Part shown: positions 35,675-44,515 of the stretch, one piece after another
Position numbering within the stretch: position 1 is the stretch's first letter
How the letters are laid out: every line of letters starts with the position of its first letter
Assembly: GCF_023715445.1 (NCBI RefSeq)
Contig: NZ_JAMBOD010000009.1
Span: forward strand, 87,773 to 151,772
Direction of reading: 5' to 3'
Origin: Fictibacillus nanhaiensis
GTDB lineage: Bacteria > Bacillota > Bacilli > Bacillales > Fictibacillaceae
DNA length: 64,000 bases
Program-made: the position numbers and the translations under genes
Notes under the pieces: model-generated
Databases searched by the model: none
The model's input: the letters and a program-made list of their open reading frames with translations, nothing else
What the model was told of the DNA's origin: nothing

Positions 35675-36487
35675 ATGTCCAGACTGTACGCGGAACAATT
35701 ACATATTGCTTATGGTGAACGGGACATTGTAAAAGATCTCAACATATCGATTCCAGATGGGAAGATCACTACGATCATCGGACCAAACGGCTGCGGAAAA
35801 TCAACGGTTTTGAAAACGTTGTCGCGTATATTGAATCCGAAATCTGGTGCAGTGTACCTTGATGGCAAAGCCGTTAGTAAAGAGTCTACAAAGAAAATCG
35901 CTCAAAAGATGGCGATCTTGCCGCAGTCTCCAGAATCACCGGAGGGGCTTACGGTAGGAGAACTCGTTTCTTACGGAAGGTTTCCATACCAAAAAGGCTT
36001 TGGAAAACTGACGAAGAGAGATTTTGAAGTGATCGACTGGGCTCTTCATGTGACTGGTGTTTCTGAGTTCAAGGACCGTCCGGTTGATGCACTCTCAGGT
36101 GGACAGCGTCAACGTGTATGGATTGCTATGGCGTTAGCTCAAGAGACAGATATTATTTTACTGGATGAGCCGACTACATACTTGGATCTATCTCATCAGT
36201 TAGAAGTGCTTGAGTTATTGCACCAGCTGAACCGTGACGAAAAGCGCACGATCGTAATGGTCATTCATGACTTGAATCATGCAGCGAGATTTGCTCATCA
36301 TATGGTGGCGATGAAAGAAGGCTCTATCCTGAAAGAGGGCACAGCAGAAGAAGTAATGACACGTCAGGTGCTTCGAAATGTATTTAACATCGATGCTGAG
36401 ATCGGCATGGATCCGAGAACGAGAAAGCCCGTCTGTCTAACATATGATCTCATCAAGAGTGTTCAGTTAGTAGAGAATTTGGCGTAA
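35675..36487 (+). CDS. siderophore ABC transporter ATP-binding protein
   Basis: 270-residue ATPase of the FecE/FhuC type (like YusV). Walker A GPNGCGKST, Q-loop LPQSPESPEGLTVGELV, signature LSGGQRQRVWIAM, Walker B DIILLDEPTTYLDLSHQ and switch His in VIHDLNHA are all intact. It energises ferric-siderophore uptake with the lipoprotein and two permeases downstream. ATG 35675 follows AAGGAGGGCG. It is the first gene of the Fur-controlled unit. A second weaker Fur box lies before the next gene. Confidence 0.92.
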   Translation: MSRLYAEQLHIAYGERDIVKDLNISIPDGKITTIIGPNGCGKSTVLKTLSRILNPKSGAVYLDGKAVSKESTKKIAQKMAILPQSPESPEGLTVGELVSYGRFPYQKGFGKLTKRDFEVIDWALHVTGVSEFKDRPVDALSGGQRQRVWIAMALAQETDIILLDEPTTYLDLSHQLEVLELLHQLNRDEKRTIVMVIHDLNHAARFAHHMVAMKEGSILKEGTAEEVMTRQVLRNVFNIDAEIGMDPRTRKPVCLTYDLIKSVQLVENLA

Positions 36488-36515
36488 TTGGTCGCCTTTC
36501 TTTTTTACATTTAAT

Positions 36516-36530
36516 TGAGAATGATTTTTA
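36516..36530 (+). promoter_or_regulatory. Fur box-like site before the binding-protein gene
   Basis: TGAGAATGATTTTTA resembles the Fur 7-1-7 motif with two mismatches. It lies 26 bases before the lipoprotein ATG and suggests an internal iron-controlled promoter. Confidence 0.55.
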
Positions 36531-36555
36531 TTGTCAAATATAGGGGGATAACAAA

Positions 36556-37500
36556 ATGAACAAACGTACAAAACAATTATTACTTAGCTTTATGACAATG
36601 CTGCTAGTATTTGCACTGGCTGCATGCGGAAATAAATCAGAAGAAGGCGCAAGTGCTGGAGAAAAAGATTCGAAAAATGAAACAAGAATTTATAAAGGTG
36701 AGAATGGGAATGTAGAGGTACCTGCTGAACCAAAACGTGTTGCGATGATGGCGGCTACATACGCTGGTAACTTGCTAGATTTAGGGATTACGCCAATTGC
36801 AGTAAACGAATATCCAAAGCAAAACAAATTCTATGGCGACAAACTGGATAAAGCAGAAGTTGTTACAGCAGATTCTTATGAAAAGCTCCTAGAACTGGAT
36901 CCAGATCTAATCATTACGTATTCTGATGATAAAAACATTAAGAAGTACGAAGAAATCGCGCCAACAGTAACAATGACATATGACAAGTATGATTACAAAG
37001 AACAGCATATTGAGATTGGTAAGATGGTAGGTAAAGAAAAAGAAGCAAAAGCATGGGTAAAAGAGTGGGAAAAGAAAGCAGCTGACGCACGTAAAAAAGT
37101 TAAAGATGCAATCGGTGAAGACAAAACGTTCATGGTCATGGAAGCTTACGGAAAAGATATGTATGTTTACGGTGAAAACTGGGGACGTGGAACAGAAGTA
37201 ATCTATCAAGCTCTTGAACTAAAGGCTCCTAAGAAATTAGAAGAAGATGTATTTGGACCTGGCTGGAAAGCGATCTCTACTGAAGTTATTCCAACATACG
37301 CTGGAGATTATATCTTTGTTGGTACTGGTGCCGGCAACCCGGATAACTCATTTATGGAATCTGATGTATGGAAAGAGCTTCCGGCTGTTAAGAACGGAAA
37401 CGCAATCAAGTTTGACTCTGAATCCTTCTATTTCAATGACCCGATCTCTTTAGAAAAAGAGTTAGAAATCATTGTTGAAGAGTTAACAAAAAAGAAATAA
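36556..37500 (+). CDS. ferric-siderophore-binding lipoprotein
   Basis: 314-residue substrate-binding protein. The signal peptide ends LAACG (lipobox, Cys24), followed by a periplasmic-binding-protein class III fold: VEVPAEPKRVAMMAATYAGNLLDLGITPIAV, LLELDPDLIITYSDDKNIKKYEEIAPTV, and a long linking helix. Layout matches FhuD/YfiY-type hydroxamate or citrate-hydroxamate receptors. The chelator cannot be read from sequence. It delivers ferric siderophore to the permeases encoded downstream. Confidence 0.9.
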   Translation: MNKRTKQLLLSFMTMLLVFALAACGNKSEEGASAGEKDSKNETRIYKGENGNVEVPAEPKRVAMMAATYAGNLLDLGITPIAVNEYPKQNKFYGDKLDKAEVVTADSYEKLLELDPDLIITYSDDKNIKKYEEIAPTVTMTYDKYDYKEQHIEIGKMVGKEKEAKAWVKEWEKKAADARKKVKDAIGEDKTFMVMEAYGKDMYVYGENWGRGTEVIYQALELKAPKKLEEDVFGPGWKAISTEVIPTYAGDYIFVGTGAGNPDNSFMESDVWKELPAVKNGNAIKFDSESFYFNDPISLEKELEIIVEELTKKK

Positions 37501-37530
37501 TAAAAGCTTTAAATAAAAAGGAAATAGGCT

Positions 37531-38574
37531 ATGTTCAAAACAAAAACCAAGCTTATAAAAGATAATAAAGTGTATTCGAGGCCTGCGGTAGGTTCAGTTA
37601 TTCTACTGTTTGGATTCATCCTTTTGATTGCGAGTATAGGTCTTGCGATTTCAGTCGGTGCTGCCAAAATAAATTTTATTACGGTTTGGAATTCTATCTT
37701 AAACTATGATCCTAGCAGGGAAGCTGACCGCATCATTGTCAGCCTCCGGCTACCGAGGGAGCTTGGTGCTGCTATTGTCGGTGCTGCATTTGCAGTCAGT
37801 GGAGCTATCATGCAGGGGATGACCCGAAATCCTCTTGCAGACCCTGGATTGCTTGGTTTGAACGCGGGTGCGAGTCTCGCCCTTGCATGTGTGTTTGCTT
37901 TTAACACAGGTGCAAACTATTTTACAGTGATGATGATTTCCTTTATTGGTGCAGGAATAGGTGCAGGAATGGTGTTCGGATTAGGCTCAATGAGCAGAGG
38001 AGGACTCTCTCCGATTCGGATTACTTTAGCCGGTGCAGCTGTTTCTGCACTGCTTTCTTCGTTAGGAGAGGGGATTGCATTATACTTTAAGCTCTCTCAA
38101 GACCTTGCCTTCTGGACAGCCGGAGGTGTTTCAGGAACAAATTGGGCACAGCTGAAGCTTATTGTACCGGTCGTCATTGTGGGAATCCTGATTGCAGTTA
38201 TGTTTTCAAGGCAGCTCACCATCCTTAGCTTTGGTGAAGAGGTGGCAAAAGGGCTGGGGCAGCGGACTCTGCTTACAAAAGTCGTTCTGATGACTGTCGT
38301 GCTGATCCTGGCAGGTGCAGCGGTCTCACTTGTTGGAGCAATTGCATTTGTAGGGCTTATGGTTCCGCATATCGTCCGATTTCTTGTGGGGACGGACTAC
38401 CGTTGGATTATTCCGTGCTCCGCTATTTTCGGCAGTGTACTGATGGTATTAGCAGATACGTTTGCCAGAACCGTTAATGCTCCTTATGAAACGCCAGTCG
38501 GCGCGGTTGTTGCCATGATCGGTGTACCATTCTTCCTTTACCTTGCAAGAAAGGGAGGAAGAAAACTATCATGA
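37531..38574 (+). CDS. FecCD-family siderophore permease
   Basis: 347-residue membrane subunit of a BtuCD-type importer with about ten helices. Motifs: RLPRELGAAIVGAAFAVSGAIMQGMTRNPLADPGLLGLNAGASLA and AIAFVGLMVPHIVRFLVGTDYRWIIPCSAIFG. It pairs with the second permease, whose ATG lies inside the last bases of this gene (4-base overlap). Confidence 0.92.
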   Translation: MFKTKTKLIKDNKVYSRPAVGSVILLFGFILLIASIGLAISVGAAKINFITVWNSILNYDPSREADRIIVSLRLPRELGAAIVGAAFAVSGAIMQGMTRNPLADPGLLGLNAGASLALACVFAFNTGANYFTVMMISFIGAGIGAGMVFGLGSMSRGGLSPIRITLAGAAVSALLSSLGEGIALYFKLSQDLAFWTAGGVSGTNWAQLKLIVPVVIVGILIAVMFSRQLTILSFGEEVAKGLGQRTLLTKVVLMTVVLILAGAAVSLVGAIAFVGLMVPHIVRFLVGTDYRWIIPCSAIFGSVLMVLADTFARTVNAPYETPVGAVVAMIGVPFFLYLARKGGRKLS

Positions 38575-39578
38575 TGAACCCAAGTCAGGTCAAGAGAATT
38601 AGAATAACGACGATTGTGGCAATCGTTTTGCTGTTAGCGGTTTTTATTATTAGTGTTGCCACTGGATTTGCGTCGTTAACACCTGCAGAACTGTTCCGAA
38701 CGATCATCGGACAGGGAACACCAAGAGAAAATTTGATTTTGTTTGAGTTTAGATTGCCTAGAATTTTTGTAGCCATCTTAGCTGGGATGGGGCTCGCTGT
38801 GTCTGGTGCCATCCTTCAAAGTTTAACGAAGAACCCGCTTTCTGACCCTGGTATTTTAGGAATTAATGCCGGTGCAGGTTTGATGGTTGTGGTTTATATC
38901 ATGTTTTTCACGGTTGAAACATCGAGTTTCTTGTACGTGCTTCCGCTCTTTGCTCTAGCAGGCGGAATGATAACAGCAACGATTATTTACGTTATGTCTT
39001 ACATAAAAGGCGAAGGTGTAGAGCCAACAAGACTAGTGCTGGTTGGTGTCGGTCTAGCTGCTGCTTTATACGGTGCCACGCTAACCTTATCCACAAGATT
39101 AGATATGGAAGATTACTCGTTTATGGCCAACTGGATGGCGGGTAGAATCTGGGGTGATGACTGGACGTTTGTTCTTTCGTTATTGCCTTGGATATGCGTG
39201 TTGATTCCGATTACACTGATGAAGTCTAATGTGCTGAACACGCTTAACCTTCACGAGAATGTTTCTATCGGTGTTGGAGTGAATACCGGACGGGAGCGAA
39301 TCGTTCTGATCATGATGGCAGTCGCTCTGGCGTCTGCTTCTGTAGCGGTCAGCGGAGGCATCGGGTTTGTTGGACTGATGGCTCCTCACATTGCCAGATC
39401 GCTTGTTGGTCCGAGACATCAAGCGTTTCTGCCCGTTGCCGCTTTAATCGGTGCGATCTTGCTTCTAGCTTCCGATACGATAGGCAGAGTTATTCTCGAT
39501 CCAAGCGGTATCCCGGCTGGAATCATCGTAACGATTATTGGAGCACCGTATTTTATGTATTTATTAGCAAAAAAATAA
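38571..39578 (+). CDS. FecCD-family siderophore permease
   Basis: 335-residue partner permease with the same signatures: FRLPRIFVAILAGMGLAVSGAILQSLTKNPLSDPGILGINAGAGL and GGIGFVGLMAPHIARSLVGPRHQAFLPVAALIGA. The overlap with the previous gene indicates translational coupling and a 1:1 heterodimer. Last gene of the uptake operon. Confidence 0.92.
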   Translation: MMNPSQVKRIRITTIVAIVLLLAVFIISVATGFASLTPAELFRTIIGQGTPRENLILFEFRLPRIFVAILAGMGLAVSGAILQSLTKNPLSDPGILGINAGAGLMVVVYIMFFTVETSSFLYVLPLFALAGGMITATIIYVMSYIKGEGVEPTRLVLVGVGLAAALYGATLTLSTRLDMEDYSFMANWMAGRIWGDDWTFVLSLLPWICVLIPITLMKSNVLNTLNLHENVSIGVGVNTGRERIVLIMMAVALASASVAVSGGIGFVGLMAPHIARSLVGPRHQAFLPVAALIGAILLLASDTIGRVILDPSGIPAGIIVTIIGAPYFMYLLAKK

Positions 39579-39582
39579 AGAA

Positions 39583-39640
39583 AAAAGAAGCTGATCCCAA
39601 AAAGTACACGCTAGTTGTGCTCTTTAGGGGCAGCTTTTTT
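39583..39640 (+). terminator. long hairpin after the siderophore operon
   Basis: AAGCTGATCCC...GGGGCAGCTTTTTT with an interior stem AAAAGT.CAC/GTG..CTTT. It is similar in design to the long hairpins that precede GAGCG elements at 52.9 kb and 63.7 kb. Confidence 0.65.
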
Positions 39641-39660
39641 AAATTTTGTTCATGTTTTTT

Positions 39661-39820
39661 GTGCGATAGTAAGATCGGTGAGCGTATAGGGAAGGGTTTT
39701 GAGCGAAACGGAGAGTTTTTGAGCGTAACTGGACCCGGTTTGAGCGATACAAGACTAAATGGAGCGAAGATCATGAATTTCTGAGCGAACGTGTAAGAAA
39801 TAAAAGAACACGTACCGTAA
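39661..39820 (+). repeat. GAGCG 21-bp-periodic intergenic element, copy C
   Basis: Units at 39680, 39701, 39721, 39742, 39762 and 39783 (spacing 20-21), preceded by a degenerate unit at 39661, then the conserved tail ending ACCGTAA at 39820. It lies between convergent genes. Confidence 0.85.
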
Positions 39821-39877
39821 AACCACACTAAAAAAAGGCAATCTCAAATATTTCTTTTGAGGATTGCCCCTAACTCT

Positions 39878-40927
39878 TTAATTGATCATCTGTTTGACTA
39901 GTTCACGGTTACGTTCTTTGAATACTTCGTTATGGGAAGAAACCATCGCTACAGTTTGAGCATCTGGCTGGATAAACTGCTTCGCTTTGTTTACAGCATT
40001 TGCTGCATCTTGGAACGTACCTGCGATCAAATTCAGTTTGCCCTCGTGTTTCAAAATATCACCGGCAGCATACAGTCCAGGGACTGACGATTCACTGTTC
40101 GCATTTCCTGCGATATAAAAATTATCGGCAAGCTCGATATTCAACTCACTATTTCCAAGCAGTGAAGTATCTTGTTCATAGCCATGATTGATGATGACTT
40201 CATCGATAGGAAGGTAGGAAACCTCACCCGTTACATGATTCGTTAACTCAATCTGTTCGATCACTTCATGATTTGGGCAAGCAAACAGCTTAGAGATCGA
40301 GGTGTTAAAGATGCAGTCCGCACAACTGTTCATTAGTTGTGTAACTTGAGCCTCGTGCCCTGCTAACGTTCCTTTTCTATATGTAAGGTAAACTTTTTTT
40401 GCGATCGGCACTAATTCGTTTGCCCAATCGATAGCAGTATTACCGCCGCCAGAAATAATGACAGTCTTATCTTTAAATTGCTGTAATGACTTAACGGTAT
40501 AGTTCAAATTAGAAACTTCAAATCTTTCAGCACCTTCAATATCAAGCCGCTGCGGGTTTAAGATACCGCTTCCCACTGCAACGATAACCGTTTTTGAATA
40601 ATGCATCTCTCCACTGGCGCCTTTTAAAATAAAGATGCCTTCTTCGTTCTTAGTCATTGATTCTACTTTTTCATTTAGAACAACTTCCGGGTTAAACGTT
40701 AATCCCTGTTCTACCAGCTTTTCAATAAGCTTTGCACCTGAAAGGGGTGTATGGCCGCCAACATCCCAGATCATTTTCTCAGGATATACATGTAGCTTTC
40801 CGCCTAAATGCGGCTGATACTCAATGATCTTTGTCTTCATCTGTCTTAATCCGCTATAAAAGGCTGAATACAGACCTGCGGGCCCTCCGCCGATAATGGT
40901 TACATCAAATATATCTTTGTTTTCCAT
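39878..40927 (-). CDS. FAD-dependent ferredoxin/flavodoxin-NADP reductase type (YcgT-like)
   Basis: 349-residue two-domain flavoprotein of the thioredoxin-reductase-like ferredoxin-NADP reductase family. FAD site GGGPAGLYSAFYSG, NADPH site SGGGNTAIDWANEL, and the C-terminal YAAGDILKHEGKLNLIAGTFQDAANAVNKA. The CxxC of thioredoxin reductase is absent, as expected for YumC/YcgT. In B. subtilis ycgT is iron-regulated; here a near-perfect Fur box precedes the gene, so it may reduce ferric-siderophores or supply ferredoxin in iron limitation. GGAGGAACG precedes the ATG. Confidence 0.88.
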   Translation of the reverse strand: MENKDIFDVTIIGGGPAGLYSAFYSGLRQMKTKIIEYQPHLGGKLHVYPEKMIWDVGGHTPLSGAKLIEKLVEQGLTFNPEVVLNEKVESMTKNEEGIFILKGASGEMHYSKTVIVAVGSGILNPQRLDIEGAERFEVSNLNYTVKSLQQFKDKTVIISGGGNTAIDWANELVPIAKKVYLTYRKGTLAGHEAQVTQLMNSCADCIFNTSISKLFACPNHEVIEQIELTNHVTGEVSYLPIDEVIINHGYEQDTSLLGNSELNIELADNFYIAGNANSESSVPGLYAAGDILKHEGKLNLIAGTFQDAANAVNKAKQFIQPDAQTVAMVSSHNEVFKERNRELVKQMIN

Positions 40928-40956
40928 ATGCGTTCCTCCTCAGGAAGCAATAATAG

Positions 40957-40971
40957 TGATTATCATTCTCA
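40957..40971 (-). promoter_or_regulatory. Fur box before the YcgT-like gene
   Basis: TGATTATCATTCTCA (reverse TGAGAATGATAATCA) matches the Fur consensus with one mismatch. It lies 30 bases upstream of the minus-strand ATG. Confidence 0.85.
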
Positions 40972-41073
40972 TTTAAATATATTATGAATCTCACCTTTTT
41001 ACAATGGTTTTCTTTAATCTTCTACATAACTAATTAAAATGTAATTAGGAAAAATAATCTTTAGAAATTCTTT

Positions 41074-41102
41074 TTGACAGTCTATATTTATCATGTTAAT
41101 AT
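41074..41102 (+). promoter_or_regulatory. promoter of the metE leader
   Basis: TTGACA (41074-41079), 17-base spacer, TAATAT (41097-41102). The SAM-I riboswitch begins about 26 bases downstream. Confidence 0.75.
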
Positions 41103-41127
41103 GGCTATTAAATTCAAAATATTAAAA

Positions 41128-41238
41128 CTCTTATTAAGAGAGGTGGAGGGACTGGCCCGATGAAACCCAGCAACCATTCAACGAACTCGTTGAAAAGGTG
41201 CTAATTCCTGCAGAGCATATAGCTTTGACAAATAAGAG
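41128..41238 (+). ncRNA. SAM-I (S-box) riboswitch
   Basis: P1 stem CTCTTATT (41128-) pairs with AATAAGAG (to 41238). Inside are the S-box landmarks GAGGGACTGGCCCGATGAAACC and CAGCAACC, followed by the AAGGTGCTAATTCC segment. High S-adenosylmethionine should favour the downstream terminator and switch off metE. Confidence 0.95.
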
Positions 41239-41259
41239 GGGAACTCATAATTGATGAAT

Positions 41260-41291
41260 GCCTCTCTATTTTAAATAGAGAGGTATTTTTG
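41260..41291 (+). terminator. terminator controlled by the SAM-I riboswitch
   Basis: CCTCTCTATTT/AAATAGAGAGG hairpin with TATTTTTG tail. Its left arm can pair alternatively with the AGAGAGG near the riboswitch P1, giving the expected antiterminator. Confidence 0.9.
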
Positions 41292-41354
41292 TCTTTAAAA
41301 AAAGTAAGCTCATTCTTTTGCTCCATTTGTCAGTAAAATTTCATACAAAATGCA

Positions 41355-41530
41355 TCAGGTGCTTTGTGAATGATTCACTCAGCTTAAAAGGGAAACCGGT
41401 GAAATTCCGGCACGGTCCCGCCACTGTGATGGGGAGCTACTTATCAAATAGCCACTGTTTCATATAGAAATGGGAAGGGATAAGAAGTGATGAACCTTAG
41501 TCAGGAGACCTGCCTGTTGTATTCGCTTGT
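41355..41530 (+). ncRNA. cobalamin riboswitch
   Basis: Contains AGGGAAACCGGTGAAATTCC, CGGCACGGTCCCGCCACTGTGA and the AGTCAGGAGACCTGCC (B12-box) end, the conserved elements of the adenosylcobalamin aptamer. Placed between the SAM-I terminator and metE, it should repress the B12-independent enzyme when B12 is available. Confidence 0.95.
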
Positions 41531-41609
41531 ACTCTACGGGTTATAGGGAGGAGTGAGGAATACGTGTTGAGAAAACCAGAATATCTCAACTCTAGTTAGC
41601 TATGCGTAT

Positions 41610-41646
41610 GAATCTCTCTTTTCACATTGGAAAGGGAGATTCTTTT
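41610..41646 (+). terminator. terminator controlled by the cobalamin riboswitch
   Basis: GAATCTC-CTTTTC/GAAAGGGAGATTC stem with TTTTAG, just 34 bases before the metE start. Confidence 0.8.
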
Positions 41647-41679
41647 AGTTGAGATCGAAATTAAAAGGAGGAAATTACG

Positions 41680-43989
41680 ATGAGTAAAGTAAAAAGCTCG
41701 AATTTAGGTTATCCAAGAATTGGTGAACAACGCGAATGGAAAAAAGCACTTGAACAGTTTTGGGCAGGTAAACTAGAGAAAGAGAATTTCTTAAAAATAA
41801 TGGAGGAGATTCGTCTACATCATCTTCAAAAGCAACAAGACCTAGGAATTATGATGATCCCAGTTGGGGACTTTAGCATGTATGATCATGTACTTGATAC
41901 ATCTGTTATGTTCGGTCTAGTGCCGGAGCGGTTTGAATACGGTGGAGGTAAAGTGACACTTGAAACCTATTTTAATATAGCACGAGGAACTCAAAGTGCG
42001 ATCGCATCTAAAATGACAAAATGGTTTAACACGAACTATCACTACATCGTTCCAGAACTGGACAATGCGATACCAACTCTTGTCGAAAATCGGCCTCTTC
42101 AATTCTATAAGGAGGCGAAACAAAAACTTGGTATTGATGGTAAACCTGTTATATTAGGACCCGTAACATTTGTGAAATTGTCAAAAGGCTATAAAGAAAG
42201 TGAACTTAAAACCGTGATTGATCAATTTGTCCCGCTTTATGCTGATATTTTACGTGAATTACAAGAAGAAGGTGTAGAGTGGGTACAAATGGATGAACCG
42301 ATTTTATCTACTACCCTTTTAAGAGAAGAGGTTGTCTTATTGAACGAAGTCTATCAAACATTGAATGAAGCAGCTCCGAATATAAAGGTGATCTTACAAA
42401 CTTATTTCGATAGTGTCGATCATTACGAAGAGGTTGTCTCACTTCCTGTTCAAGGGATCGGACTAGACTTTGTACATGACCACGGACAGAATCTTGCTGC
42501 ATTAAAAAAATATGGATTTCCAAAAGATAAAGTACTAGCTGCTGGAATAATTGACGGGCGCAACATATGGTGCGCGAATCTTGATGATAAGTTTTCCATA
42601 CTTGAAGAGATTACTGAGGTCGTACCAAAAAATCATCTTATTGTACAGCCTTCTTCAAGCTTATTGCATGTACCTGTTACAGTTAAAAATGAAGAAACAC
42701 TCGATGAGGTCCTAAAAGGTGCCCTATCCTTTGCAGATGAAAAGCTGCAGGAAATTGTTGTCCTTACAAAGGGCTTTCATGAAAGAAAAGAAACCATTCA
42801 GAAAGAAATTACAGAACATACAGAAGCCATACAAGCATTAAATGAAGCATCATTTCGGAACAACACACGAGTTCATAAAGCGATTCAAAACTTGCACACG
42901 TATACATCAGAACGCAAAGCTGCCTTTAAAGTTCGTCAAGAGCTTCAACAAGAAGTTTTCGAATTGCCGCTGCTTCCAACTACAACAATTGGAAGCTTCC
43001 CACAAACCAAAGAAGTAAGAAATCAGCGTTTAAAATGGCGAAAAGGCGAGTTAACTGATTTTAAATATAGAGAATATATACAAACGGAAATTAAAAAGTG
43101 TATTGAAATTCAAGAAGAAATTGATCTTGATGTGTTAGTACATGGAGAATTTGAACGAACAGATATGGTGGAATATTTTGCTGAAAAATTAGGTGGCTTT
43201 CAATTTACGAAATTTGGTTGGGTACAGTCATACGGCTCGCGGTGTGTGAAACCGCCACTTATTTACGGGGACGTATCCTATGAAGAACCAATAACAGTTG
43301 AAGAAACTGTTTATTTGCCCAATCGTTAACAAACAGACCTGTAAAAGGAATGCTGACAGGTCCAATTACAATTCTTAAACTGGTCGTTTGTACGTGATGA
43401 TATTTCGCATTATGATGTTGCAAATCAAATCGCGCTTGCGATTCGAAAAGAAGTTGAGGCGCTTGAGGGGAATGGAATCCGTATGATTCAAGTCGATGAG
43501 CCGGCACTTCGTGAAGGGCTCCCGTTAAAACGTGAAAAACGGGCTAGCTATCTTGATGCTGCTGTGTATGCATTTAAACTTGCAACAGCATCTGTTCAAA
43601 ACCACACACAAATTCATACCCATATGTGTTATTCTGACTTTGAAAATATTATCGATGCCATTAAAGCGCTCGATGCTGACGTCATTTCAATAGAAACATC
43701 CCGAAGTCATGGTGAATTAATTCATTCCTTTGAAGAGAATACATATGAAAACGGGATCGGTCTAGGTGTCTACGACATTCATACCCCACGTATACCAACA
43801 CTTGTAGAACTTACAAGGAACATCGATCGCGCCCTTCAAGTGTTAGACCCGAAACAGTTCTGGATCAATCCGGATTGCGGGTTAAAAACACGCAGTATCG
43901 ATGAGACGGTTGCATCGCTTAAGGTGATGGTTGAAGCGGCAAAACAAACGAGAGAAAAGCTTAGAGCAGTGCAAACAATAAAAATATAA
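41680..43989 (+). pseudogene. metE: cobalamin-independent methionine synthase MetE, frameshifted
   Basis: MetE transfers methyl from 5-methyltetrahydropteroyl-glutamate to homocysteine. The first frame (41680-43329) gives 549 residues (SSNLGYPRIGEQREWKKAL to YEEPITVEETVY) and then stops. The sequence continues as [20 protein letters not shown] in another frame, from GCC 43317 to about 43377. It returns to the first frame at AAC 43378 ([19 protein letters not shown]) and runs to 43989. So two compensating shifts lie about 60 bases apart, in TTT and AAA runs. Zinc-site residues HTHMC and DCG near the end are intact. Either a recent mutation or two sequencing errors; otherwise the protein would be near the usual 760 residues. 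GGAGGAAATTACG precedes the ATG. Confidence 0.85.
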
Positions 43990-44066
43990 AAATCATAAAA
44001 ATAGGTAGAATCTTCAAGGGAAATGAGAAACTTATTGTTGTAAATGCATTATCTTGACACTACCAC

Positions 44067-44201
44067 TTAATAGGATGTTTTTTTTGTGGACTCTGTTAAA
44101 TCATTAACTTTTGAGATAAGAACCATGCTAAATATAAAAGTAGTAACAAGACCTAAAATAGAAAAGAAGATTAATGCGGCAAAGCCAGTTTCAGTACGCA
44201 T
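44067..44201 (-). CDS. small single-pass membrane protein
   Basis: 44-residue protein with one hydrophobic helix (FAALIFFSILGLVTTFIFSMVL) and a hydrophilic C-terminal tail. GGAGG lies 6 bases upstream of the ATG. No family recognised. Confidence 0.55.
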   Translation of the reverse strand: MRTETGFAALIFFSILGLVTTFIFSMVLISKVNDLTESTKKTSY

Positions 44202-44515
44202 ACTAAACCTCCAAATTGATTAATGATTTTTTTTAGTATTTGTATCCAAATACCTTTTATCCATAAATATCAAGCTGCTAAGATATGGAAGCTTTTTTAC
44301 ATTCCGTTTTTTTCCCTATAGGATGAAATGGATTTATAGAACATCAAGAACCCGGTTTGTGTCATCAGATAGATCGGAAAAGAGTAATAAGTATGATAAG
44401 CATCCTTATAATGAAAAACACCCGCCTGTAAACAAACCCATTCAAATGCTATACCAAAAAGCGGACAAAAAAGAGGCTGCCGAGAAAATTTCTTCGGTTA
44501 GCCTCTTTAAGCTTC
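44202..44515. other. intergenic stretch before the TetR terminator
   Basis: About 300 bases with no convincing gene. A plus-strand frame 44323-44556 runs through the terminator at 44467-44508 and overlaps the TetR gene, and has no ribosome-binding site. Confidence 0.4.
44467..44508 (-). terminator. terminator of the TetR gene
   Basis: AAAGAGGCT..CGA/TCG..AGCCTCTTT stem with A/T-rich flanks, just beyond the stop at 44516. Confidence 0.75.
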
